Shown one piece after another: positions 10,102 through 19,200 of a stretch of 64,000 bases of DNA (its first letter is position 1; each line of letters begins with the position of its first letter). A program made the translations under genes and the position numbers. The DNA comes from Lunularia cruciata (lineage: Eukaryota; Streptophyta; Marchantiopsida; Lunulariales; Lunulariaceae), in assembly GCA_948567375.1 (NCBI GenBank), contig OX419759.1, positions 48,388,593 to 48,452,592 on the forward strand, in the 5' to 3' direction. The notes beneath the pieces are model-generated. The model did not search any database, had not been told where the DNA came from, and saw only the letters and a program-made list of their open reading frames with translations.

Positions 10102-10676
10102 GAGCTGCATTTCCCACACTCATGAGTTTCCCAGGCTCTCATGCTTTTCAAGAGGGAGGACCTGGACTTGTTTGGGACTCACAGTTACAGCAGTTGGTGG
10201 AGCCCAATGCTGATGAGAGAGAGCGGGCGATGGGTTTTTGCACTGGTATTACCGCTGTTCCAGCAGTGTTAGAGGCATCCAGGCGTCAGGTGTTAGGTCA
10301 GGCTATGGACCTGAACTATTTGACTTGGATTGTGAGCCTTGGTTTGGCAGAGCAGCGTAGGATGCGCTTGATAAGCATCACCACTCGGACACTTGTGAGC
10401 CTTGTGCCTATCGAGACAATTCAGGCACATGCTGGGGGCGATGGACCGAGTGGACATGGTATTCTTGGGACACATCCAGTAGCTACTAGGGAGAGTGGTC
10501 TACTTGGAGTCCATCCAGGTGAGCGTGGGCTACTTGGATTACACCCTTGGTCCACATGGGATGCAGCCAGAGGACGTATGGAGCTTGCAGCCAGAGTGGA
10601 GGGAGTTTTTCACACAGAGGTTGGGACCTCTAGTGGTTGGGAGCATGACACCATTGCTCCCAAGGGCCCAGTGTAG
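10102..10676 (+). pseudogene. MT1 DNA methyltransferase C-terminal part
   Basis: This continues the methyltransferase in frame after the A1 insertion (target duplication agagc). It supplies the target-recognition end and motif X: a GFCTGITAVP segment followed by RRQVLGQAMDLN (about 10279-10317), which matches the end of DNMT3/DNMT-type domains, where this helix closes the cofactor pocket. After it comes a linker with near-repeats of G-L-L-G-x-H-P (about 10497-10550). A TAG at 10674-10676 stops the frame, followed directly by CAG, consistent with an original Gln-Gln. The presence of motif X downstream of the insertion shows the methyltransferase was complete before A1 arrived. Confidence 0.85.
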
Positions 10677-12617
10677 CAGCCAGTCAGTACGTCTTCCACT
10701 CCTACTACAGTTACAGAGGATACTTGGGAGCCAGATCTTGGACCCAAGCTTACTGGAGAGGAAAGACGGAGGGTTTGGAGGTTCTTGAGGAGTCACACGA
10801 GTTGTTTTGCCTTCAGTATGAAGGATTTGGGTGCTCTGAAGGGACCTGGTATACGGATTGAGCTGACTAGCGACACACCTGTTTTCCGATGTTCTTATCG
10901 ATATAGTGAGATGGAGAGGACATTGATTCAGAGCCGGAGTAGTGACCTTTTTGAGGCTGGTTTGGTGGAGATTTCACATGGAGAGTATGCATCAGCGACA
11001 GTGATGCCAGCCAAGAAGGATATGCATGGCAACTATACAGATAGGCGGATGTGTGGAGATTACCGTCCTATCAACCGACAGACCAGGGCTGATCGGTATG
11101 CCATGCCTACACCGGAGGAGATTTTTGATGCGATTGGGCATGCAAAGGTCTTCAGTACTTTGGATCTTTGAGCGGGATATCATCAATTGCCGATCAGGGA
11201 GGAGGATAAGTCCAAGACAACATTTTGGGCTATTGATCCTCACAACAAGGATGTGTTATATCAGTGGAGATTCTTACCATTTGGGTTGAAGAATGCTCCT
11301 GCTGAGTTCCAGAGGGTCATGGATAGGATCCTAGCTGGACTGGATTTTGCTCAGTGCTATATTGATGACATTTTGGTGTATAGCACTACTGTGGAGGAGC
11401 ATGAGAGACAATTGTTGGAGGTGTTTGAGAGGTTGAGATCTCATGGACTCAAATTACATCCTGGGAAGTGTAGGTTCTTCCATGAGCAGGTTGAGTATTT
11501 GGGTCACACTATCTACCCCGGAGGACTTGGTGTTCAGCAGACCAAGGTGGAGGCTATTGCACGTATTCCTCGGCCTACGGATGTGAGCAGAGTGCGAGCA
11601 TTCCTTGGGTTGGCAAACTTCTATCGCCACTATGTTAGAGGATTTAGTGCCATTGCCAAGGCCTTGACGAAGCTGACCAAGCTTACACAGGAGTGGTGTT
11701 GGGGAGATGAGCAGGAGAGAGCTTTTGTAGAGCTCAAGGAGAGGTTGACATCTGCTCCTATTTTGAGGAGACCGATCAGGGGACGACCATTTCAGGTTCA
11801 CACTGATTGGAGTATGTTGGGGCTTGGAGCGGTGCTCACCCAACATGATGATGAGGAGAAGGAGTTTGTGGTGGCCTATGCTAGTCGCTCCAACAATTCA
11901 GCGGAGGCAAAGTATAGTTCATATGAGGGAGAGTGCTTGGCAGCAGTTTGGGCAGTAGCACATTTCCGATGTTACCTATTTGGTAACCCCTTCACTCTCA
12001 TCACTGATCATCAGCCGCTGAAGTGGTTGATGGAGTCCGACAAGCTTTCAGGGAAGCTTGCACGATGGGCTCTGATTTTACAGGAGTATGATTTCACGGT
12101 TGTTCACAGACCTGGAGCGGTGAACCATGATGCAGATGGGTTGAGTAGAAACCCATGTCCCAGCCAGCAGGATCAGACCGGAGCACGTTGGCATGGTGAG
12201 ACAGATGAGGAGATGGTGCCAGGTTGGCATGCATCGGCCTTTCTGTGTATATTTGCAGAGACTTTGGTGGTATCTCTCTCAGCGCATACAGGAGGAGTTA
12301 TTGAGGTCACAGATCCAGAGAGTGAAGATATTGGTACAGTTCAGCGAGACATTCATGATGATGTCTTAGTGATGGACTATCTTCGCACTGGTGTTGTGGG
12401 TGGCACAGTTGGGGCCAAGGAGAGAGACCGTGTTCTTCAGCGAGCCAGACGGTTCAGATTGGAGGGTAGACACCTTTTGCGTGTATGGGAGGATGGTAGA
12501 GTGCGAGTAGTACCACTTCCATCACAGAGACCACAGTTGGTCCGTCATGCTCATGAGGAGCTAGGACATTTTGGAGTAAAGCATACATATAGCTTACTCC
12601 AGAGTCATTATTGGTAG
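10677..12617 (+). pseudogene. MT1 reverse transcriptase and RNase H
   Basis: This is the same frame as the methyltransferase. Reverse transcriptase motifs are visible in order: MCGDYRPINRQT (about 11049-11084), STLDL then AGYHQLPI (11154-11195), FGLKNAPAEFQR (about 11280-11315) and the catalytic YIDD (about 11358-11370). RNase H follows, with a TDW in place of the usual TDAS (about 11800), an ITDHQPLK block (about 11998-12022) and DADGLSR (about 12129-12149). A TGA at 11169-11171 sits exactly where gypsy elements have Arg in DLRAGYHQ, so it is probably CGA to TGA at a CpG. The part ends at a TAG (12615-12617) inside the integrase zinc-binding domain. Confidence 0.9.
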
Positions 12618-13790
12618 CGCGGTATGTAGACTGAGGAACAACAGTTTGTTGCCAGATGTGTGGTTTGTGACCGAGTTAGAGCATCATTCAATGCTCCTAC
12701 GCCACAGTTACACCCATTACCTATCATGGGATTGGGTTACCGTTGGAGTTTGGACTTTGCCGGACCTTTACCGCTGACTGTGAGACATCATCGGTATGTT
12801 TTGGTGATGGTGGAGCACTTCTCCAAGTGGATTGAGCTGGTGGCACTTCCTGACAAGTCTAGTGAAGGGATAGCTTACTTGTTCCTGGATCGAGTTCTTA
12901 GTCATTTTGGTGCACCAGCTGAGGTTTTGACTGATCAGGGTACAGAGTTCTTGGGAGAGTTTCAGGTCTTGTGTGACAAGGCTTTGATTGATCATTGTAC
13001 TACATCCCGAGATCACCCTGAGGCAGATGGCTTAGCAGAGAGAGTGGTTTAGACGGTGAAGAGAGGATTGCGAAAGTATGGTTTGCAGAGAGGCCACTTG
13101 GGAGATTGGGATCTCCAGTTACCTTGGTTGGCCATGGGCTATTGGTTCAGCCGGCAAGCCTCCTTAGCATCCTTCTCTCCATACTTTCTACTCTATGGAC
13201 GAGATCCAGATTTACTTGCAGCCATTTGTCGAGATGCTACTGTAGTTTTGGACTTGGATGACCCTGATGTATGGATGAGCGCATGTTCTCAGCGGGCAGA
13301 GATCTTTTGGAGAGTGATGCCGATGGCCTTCGAGAACTTGGCGATTGCTCAGCATAAAGATACTTTACGCTATGCTACCATTCAAGGAGGAGGTTATAGA
13401 CCCTCGATCCGTCGATTTCATCCAGGCGACTATGTATATCTACAGCAGACAGCACCGACGACACTTGATGTTTCTACATGCCGCACTATCTTGAGAGTGC
13501 ACGAGGTTTTGCCATCTGGAGTCCTTGTATTAGAAGGACGTGATGGTGTTGTTTGGAAGGATCATGTGCGCAATTGTGCGCCATGCCACCTCCCAAACAT
13601 TGATGGTACTATGGACCCAAGCTTGGCACTTGTACGTGCAGGCTTGAGGTGTATGTTATGTGGCTCTTCTGGTGGAGCTGCTACTATGTTAGTGTGTGAT
13701 AGCTGTTCGAGAGGATGGCATATGGCATGTATGACTCCTCCCCTCATGGTGGTTCCTCAAGGATAGTGGTTATGTCCTAGATGTACTTGA
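12618..13790 (+). pseudogene. MT1 integrase core with C-terminal PHD finger
   Basis: The integrase zinc domain spans the stops at 12615 and 12627: the two His are in HAHEELGHFGVKH (12546-12585) and the two Cys in CVVC (about 12657-12668). The catalytic triad is Asp in SLDFAG (about 12750), Asp in LTDQGTEF (about 12927) and Glu in GLAERVV (about 13033), with Asp-Glu spacing near 35. A TAG at 13050 follows ERVV. A basic C-terminal domain comes next, then a C4HC3 PHD finger (13650-13784): CMLC, CDSC, WHMAC, CPRC. A TAG at 13764 falls between the sixth and the last pair of zinc ligands. The TGA at 13788 just after CPRCT is probably the natural stop, as it is also present in MT2. PHD fingers read histone tails and so could steer integration. 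Confidence 0.87.
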
Positions 13791-13959
13791 CCTATAGCTA
13801 GTTCATTCTTTATATGGTATAGATTGCAGACAGGCGACTAACGATGGGGCTCCATAGCACCCGGCCTCCTGATCTTTGCCCATTAGAGGGTATACCATAT
13901 ACTTAGAGTAGATGGCTATCTGGAGTTAGAGGGACCTAACCGCCAGCTAGGGGGGCGAT

Positions 13960-14065
13960 TGTGGCACTTTAGAGTCTATGTATGACTTATGTGTGAGTTG
14001 TGCTTTTATAGTGTATGATGTTGACAGCGATGTATGTTGTGTAGCGATGTATATACGCACGACAG
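13960..14065 (+). repeat. 106-bp direct repeat, first copy (start of MT1 LTR)
   Basis: It matches 14517-14622 with about one mismatch (gcgatg against gcaatg). It begins TGTGGCACTTTAGAG and ends at cgacag. Confidence 0.9.
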
Positions 14066-14516
14066 CTGTCACGCCATTTGTAGTTCCGCATCTAGATGCT
14101 CGGACACTGGAGTTCTAGTGATGGTAGTTAGAGTTATTCTAGCAGTTTCTCAGGGACTACTTTCCGACGGTTAGATTTCGTGTTCGGGGTACTGACTTCA
14201 CGGTGGGGCCCACCGTCACTTTGCACCATTCGCACCGTCGAGTGTGCCGTCAGTGGGACCGTTAGGGTTTCAGGGCTAGCTCGAGTCCAGGGGGTATAGT
14301 TTCGAAGTGAGCTCCAGAGAGCTCACTTCTCTGATGTTGAGCCTTCGAGTTCCTGGCTATGGTGGACAGAGGCCGGCAAGCGTCACCTGGATTCTCTATG
14401 CTTGAGTGGGTGTGGCTTGATTGTAATCAGTGCCCAGTTGTTGGCAGTTTATAGAGTGACAGATCAAGTACTGATCTGAGTTGAGTTGAGTTGAAAGTGT
14501 TAAGCAATCTGATTAT

Positions 14517-14622
14517 TGTGGCACTTTAGAGTCTATGTATGACTTATGTGTGAGTTGTGCTTTTATAGTGTATGATGTTGACAGCAATGTATGTTGTGTA
14601 GCGATGTATATACGCACGACAG
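14517..14622 (+). repeat. 106-bp direct repeat, second copy (end of MT1 LTR)
   Basis: This second copy of 13960-14065 has no polypurine tract in front of it, so it is not an independent LTR start. Sequence identity stops exactly at cgacag in both, after which LINE-like DNA follows. Confidence 0.9.
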
Positions 14623-15196
14623 TAACCACCACATCCGCTATTGTCACCCAATCATCTGGGACCAAGTATAAGTCTATCTTGACACTTGTTATCTGCAAAG
14701 CATACGAATGCTCCATAGCCAAGTATCCACTCCCTCCAAGCCAAGTATCCACTCTCTCGTGCCATAGCAAACACTATGTCCCTAATAGTATCACTATTAG
14801 GATAACTACACATGTGCAGTTATCCTCTATCCTCCAAAAGGACACCATGTCATATGGACCGCTGCTTCATCTAGTATAGAACCACACTCACAAGTGAGTA
14901 ATGAAGATGCAGATGGGTGGACCAAACCTAGGCAAAATCTCATCTTTGTAGAGAAAGTAGTTGGTGCGAGTTGGAATGCCCTAATGCACGATCAAGCTAG
15001 GATCCAAGAGCTTGCACCCTTGCCGGGGCAAGATCAAAGATGTGCTATAGTAGCCTGAGGAATGGATGAGTCAACAAAGAGAGAATGTAATGTATGCTCA
15101 CAATGTCGCTCCATCAAGGAAGACTATAAACCTCTAGTCCAATCTAACGATAGTGAAGCAAAAGATGGAAAGTCCTCTTGTGCCCGTGGGGATAGA

Positions 15197-15808
15197 CTAT
15201 CTCTTGTTTTCCGCAATAACATCTTGAGAGAAAAGGATCCCCCTCCACTTTGTCACATAAGTCTCCAAAACCGGCCTATCAACGACCACAAAACAAGAGG
15301 AAAGTAGGGGTGCCAAGAGAGCACAACTACCCAAAAAAGCTATAGGTGCCATACACTCAAATCTCCTTGGTCCAATAATATCACCAAAGACTCCCATAAT
15401 CCTCCTATCAAAAGCTCTCATACATGAAATGATGGACGATGAGGAGAGAACCATATAGATGAGGTAGGATGGTTGACGAGCAATACTAGAAGCAATACCA
15501 AATGCCACATGTAGATCTCTTAGTAATGGAAGATTATCCACATGGAGAATATCCTCTACAAGAGCAACGTCTAAGAAGCTTTTGATAAAATCATTGGATC
15601 CTAGTGGCACTCCAAGAACATGTAGTCTATCTATAGATGTGATACACCCCTCTAGAAGCTCAAGGTGGAGAGGAGTACCTAAAGGGGACCATGCACTGCA
15701 CTTTGACACCTTGACTTTCAAGCCCGCTAGATGTAGCTTGGTAGTCAAGTGGTCAAAGGCTTGCCTAATCTGATCTACAAAGCCCACGATGTGTGTATCA
15801 TCTGCCAA
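15197..15808 (-). pseudogene. LINE-like reverse transcriptase, catalytic and C-terminal part
   Basis: The longest surviving open piece of the LINE-like element has 203 codons. It begins in the catalytic ADD motif (LADDTHIVGF; the leading residue is Leu, so this is not a true start). It continues through a thumb-like region with HLAGLKVKVSKC, then a long C-terminal part ending ...VTKWRGILFSQDVIAENKR. The upstream palm motifs (GDP, QVDVENAFNS) lie at higher coordinates in other frames, so the gene is broken. No endonuclease domain was recognised in this piece. Confidence 0.65.
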
Positions 15809-16952
15809 GGAGTGAGATACACAATTGGTATGGCTAAAGTAGTAGATAGGAGAGCTCTAAAGTGAGCCATGGAAAATAAGGGTTTCCCTAAAGGATCTCC
15901 TTGATGTGTACCAATAGTTGACTCCAAGACATTGATTCCCTCTTATGAACAACCGTGCTTGTAGTAAAGGGAAGCAAGAGAGTCATAAAGAGACCGCACA
16001 AAAAGAATAAGATTCACCAAGGATCCACCAACCTCCCTAAGCTCTCTAAAGATAGATGCCTATGAGACGCTATTAAAAGCATTCTCAACATCCACTTGTA
16101 GGATGCCCCACTCCGGATGGATATCTAGGAGTGCTATAATGCCTAGAGATATAGCCTCACATCCTCCAAGTGTACCTACTCCAAACTAATGTGGACCGAG
16201 GTGCTATCGAAAGTGAGAACGATGCTGAAGGACAATGTGCAATTGACCAAACGCAAAAAGATCTCTCCAATAGCAATGGGTCTAATGCCTCTTGTGTCCT
16301 TCTCCATCGTGAGAAGTCAACTAGCACCGAATACCCGACTAATAGACATAGGAATGTCTCCTCTTGCTACTATTACAACCACCTGAAACAACTCGATAAA
16401 ACCACTAGAAGGATCATCTGCCTGAAAGTAATCTCTAAGGAGCTCATAAACCATCCCTAACAAGCTTCTTGAGGAAAGGCAAAGGATAGTGCACAATGCT
16501 TGTGCAAACAACGACCTATCAAGACATAAAGGCTACTTAGGCTGATAATCTAAGACCTCTAGTGGTAGTCCCTCTATTGCTATAGGATGTAGTGAGCATA
16601 GGGAACAGATAGTCTCATCAATAAGACTCGCCATAGACAAAGAGTGTAGCGCTCATGCTGCTCTACTAATCTCTCCCACTTGACTCAATGTCCTACACCG
16701 TCATAATAGAGTGGACTTTGTGGTATCTTATGGCAACGCTTGTCTCCTAAACCGTGTAGCCCTAATAGACTCCTCTTGAAGGGCCGCCCAATCTCCCGCT
16801 CGGGATTGATAAAATCTAGTAGCCACCTCTCTATGCACCACATGTCCCACTCTAGCATAACAAAGATACCATCGAGGGAGTAAGAGGAATAGGAACCATG
16901 CTAACTCGTCCAAGGGATCATGTGCCAAACGATCAAGTGGTAGGCGAAAAGC

Positions 16953-17318
16953 CTATCTAGCCTCATCATGGAGTGTGCAAGGTAGCCTATGGAATAGACA
17001 TGAACATAGAAAACTAATCTCAAATAACTCCAAAATGCAACCCGCCTGAGAAACTAACCATTCCCATAACTCGATCGGTATCCTTGGAACGATCAATGAA
17101 GGTATAAAAGAAGCGGGTGTAATCTTGAGTGTCACTGTTGTCGATGTGGTCGCTCGCCTCACATGGGCATCCCAAGTGATCCAATCATAGACCTTGTGCA
17201 TCCTTCCCACATGGGTCTTTACCCCTTGCGAGGCAAAGCGTGGGTGACACGCCGTGCATGGTGTATCCCGAGCCACTCTAGGCGATCCCACATGGGGAAG
17301 TGTAGCTATGGCTAGCAC
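16953..17318 (-). pseudogene. LINE-like element N-terminal finger region
   Basis: This open 121-codon piece has Cys-x2-Cys followed by His-x4-His spacing (CTACHPRFASQGVKTHVGRMH), typical of a C2H2 finger. The rest is unrecognised. Its place, just 5' of the RT fragments on the same strand, suggests it is the DNA-binding N-terminus of the same element. A related basic stretch continues in another frame at 16728-16928. Confidence 0.5.
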
Positions 17319-17320
17319 AA

Positions 17321-17655
17321 GGATAATGATAATAATACATGATTCTCCTCTCCATATCTCTCCATACCTGCAAAATCAAAACCTTTCACCTCCCAATTCA
17401 TGTCATAAAATATAATCTCTCTAATTTATAAATTTTATAACTTATAATTTCCATGTTCAAAAATTTTCAAACTAAATTCTCATGGAACTTAATAATAAAA
17501 TGAAATAAAATGAAAATTTTCAACCCATCACTCTCTCAATGTGTAATGATCACTCTAAACCCTGAAACAATCCAAAAATCATCATAATTTTCTACTCAAT
17601 TCTCCATAATTTTCAATCTAAATACAAAACGAAAAAGATAGACTATTCACTCTGA
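17321..17655. other. AT-rich spacer, no gene seen
   Basis: Low-complexity AT-rich DNA with no conserved reading frame, LTR or hairpin that I can see. Confidence 0.5.
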
Positions 17656-17940
17656 GTGCTATATGCTAGAGAACACTCAGAAAATATATATATTTCTTCT
17701 CAAATCTCTCCCTCTCCTCACCTTTCCCGTCTCCACACTCTCCCGAACTCCTCCCGAACCCAACACCATCACCTAGACCGGCACCTAGAAATGAGAGTTG
17801 TGCAAAGACCTAATCACGCAGGAATACCACGATATCTTGTCGCACTGCCAAGAGGAGAAAGACCTAATCACGCAGGAATAACACAATATCTTGTTGCACA
17901 GTCAAGAGGAGATAATGCAGTATTTGCAAGCCCAGGGTAG
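17656..17940 (+). CDS. Possible small hypothetical frame with an 18-codon tandem repeat
   Basis: This 94-codon open frame's second half contains two in-frame copies of a 54-bp unit (17804-17857 and 17858-17911), giving RPNHAGIPRYLVALPRGE and a variant. The unit length is a multiple of three. GT-rich junctions follow at 17936 and 17977 and could be splice donors. No family was recognised, and the frame may be chance. Confidence 0.2.
   Translation: MLYAREHSENIYISSQISPSPHLSRLHTLPNSSRTQHHHLDRHLEMRVVQRPNHAGIPRYLVALPRGERPNHAGITQYLVAQSRGDNAVFASPG
17804..17911. repeat. 54-bp tandem duplication
   Basis: Two adjacent copies, 17804-17857 and 17858-17911, start aaagacctaatcacgcagg and differ at several positions. 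Confidence 0.85.
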
Positions 17941-18257
17941 GTTGCGGTTGAACAAGCTCTAAAATGGCCACCAAGGTACGTTGTCTCTTCATTTGGTGCG
18001 GAATCTGGGACTGCGATGGCGTTTCTCCGGAAACACATGCATTGGACCGCCCAAAACAACGCTTGGCTTTTCTACGACTGCGCAGTGTTGCCAGCCAATC
18101 GTTGCCGTGGACCACGTGAGTTTGGTGTCGATCACTTCACGGTGCATAATCGACAAAGCCAACGAACAGCCACAACAACAGTCTTTATGGATTTTGCAGA
18201 TCATTCATAACAGAGCAGATATATGAAGAGAAAGAGGCGAACGCGTAGGACAACAAG

Positions 18258-18308
18258 CTTTTCCTTGTACGGCTTGATATAGTCTTTATCAAGCAGTACA
18301 AGGAAAAG
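18258..18308. repeat. Hairpin with 22-bp arms and 7-base loop
   Basis: The arms 18258-18279 and 18287-18308 are complementary except for one G/A mismatch; the loop is tagtctt. Compact, near-perfect foldback in otherwise anonymous DNA. Confidence 0.8.
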
Positions 18309-18664
18309 TTATATGGTAAAATGGAATTAAATTCCAATTGTATTGGAAAGAAAATTCTACACAAAAGTATTTAATTATATAAATAATATGGTCTACGAAT
18401 GATTGGAAGTATTTGAAGAAACATCTCACAAAAGGTTTTTGTAAAGTAATAAACATATGTTCTGTATAATATAATGTGAAATAAGAAATAATATCCTTGA
18501 TGTTTAAAGTTCACACCTCCCGTGATAAAATCTGTGAAGGGTTGTATCCATTATTCTATATAAATCCAAGACTAGAGAAATAAAAGGGTTGATCTAGCTA
18601 CATGCTCTTATACTTGGAAACCTTGTTTGCTATTGCTTCTACTCACCTCTTATCCGAGAAGCTA

Positions 18665-19200
18665 AATGATCATTCCCTCTGTAACCTTGTTGCATGTAAG
18701 GGCTATAATCGTAATACCCGTGACTATCATCTGATTTGCTCGGACCAAGTATAAATCTACCTTAACTTGTATCATTTGCAAACCATATTGACACTCCCTC
18801 CGAGTAAGATATACACTCTCTTCTCTAGTGCAAACATTATATGAGAACATCATCATCGTAACTATCTTCTTTCCTCCTTGTCAGATAGATATTGACACTC
18901 CCTCCGAGTAAGATATACACTCTCTTCTCTAGTGCAAACATTATATGTTTGAGAACATCATCATGGTAACTATCTTCTTTCTTCCATGTCAGATAGATTG
19001 CTATTATATTTAACATAGAATCATATTCACATATGAGTAATCAAGATGTAAATGGGTGGTAAATGGGTGGATAGAACCTAAGAAAAAATTATTCGTTACA
19101 AAGAAGGTAGACGATATGAGTCCAAATGCTCTAATGCATCGTAAAACTAGGATCCAATAGATTGCACCATTGCCAAAGATATATAAAGTAGAATCAGTGA
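18665..19200 (-). mobile_element. Truncated remnant related to the 3' part of the LINE-like element
   Basis: The blocks accaagtataaatctac, the ...tgagtaat..atgggtgg segment and ctaggatccaa..gattgcacc match 14650-15025 in the same order. The RT region is absent, as expected of a 5'-truncated copy on the - strand. It contains a local tandem duplication. Confidence 0.55.
18787..18996. repeat. Tandem duplication of about 104 bp
   Basis: The segment from attgacactccctccgag through gtcagatagat occurs twice, starting near 18787 and 18890, with a few mismatches. Confidence 0.8.

Larger units (their letters stand above)
1..14622 (+). mobile_element. Ty3/gypsy element MT1 with built-in DNA methyltransferase and PHD finger (5' end outside window)
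   Basis: One reading frame runs through positions 1-2468 and, once the A1 insertion is removed, through 10106-13790. The domain order is gag zinc knuckle, aspartic protease, C5 cytosine methyltransferase, reverse transcriptase, RNase H, integrase and PHD finger. A G-rich polypurine tract (about 13949-13957) precedes the 3' LTR at 13960. The frame never shifts; it is broken only by in-frame stops at 1129, 10674, 11169, 12615, 12627, 13050 and 13764. The 5' LTR, primer site and most of gag lie before the window. A second, older copy sits at 58970-62760. Protease, RT, RNase H and integrase in this order are standard for Ty3/gypsy; the methyltransferase and PHD finger are not. The element is dead in this copy. 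Confidence 0.9.
13960..14622 (+). repeat. MT1 3' LTR
   Basis: The segment begins TGTGGCAC directly after a G-rich polypurine tract and ends ...CGACA(G), giving TG...CA ends. It is bounded by the same 106-bp sequence at both ends (13960-14065 and 14517-14622). MT2 shows the same layout in reverse at 58972-59610, so the layout belongs to the family and is not a chance duplication here. No 5' LTR is in the window to confirm the ends. An alternative is that the true LTR is only the 106-bp unit. Confidence 0.65.
14623..17320 (-). mobile_element. Decayed LINE-like non-LTR retrotransposon with N-terminal C2H2-type finger
   Basis: On the - strand, from right to left: a finger-like segment PCTACHPRFASQGVKTHVGR (about 17190-17250), a basic linker, then reverse transcriptase pieces. 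These are GIRPIAIGEIF (about 16250-16290), QVDVENAFNSV (about 16075-16110), GTHQGDPLG (about 15886-15912) and LADDTHIVGF (about 15780-15808). They are spread over different frames and interrupted by stops. The GDP and ADD motifs without RNase H/integrase and the absence of LTRs indicate a non-LTR element; a C2H2 finger before RT recalls R2/NeSL-type lineages. The 3' portion (14623-15060) recurs at 18690-19170. Confidence 0.7.

Noticed and set aside
13960-14622. Two tandem solo LTRs instead of one LTR with internal repeats
   Set aside because: The second unit has no polypurine tract, and the same layout appears in MT2, so independent insertion at both loci is unlikely, though not excluded.
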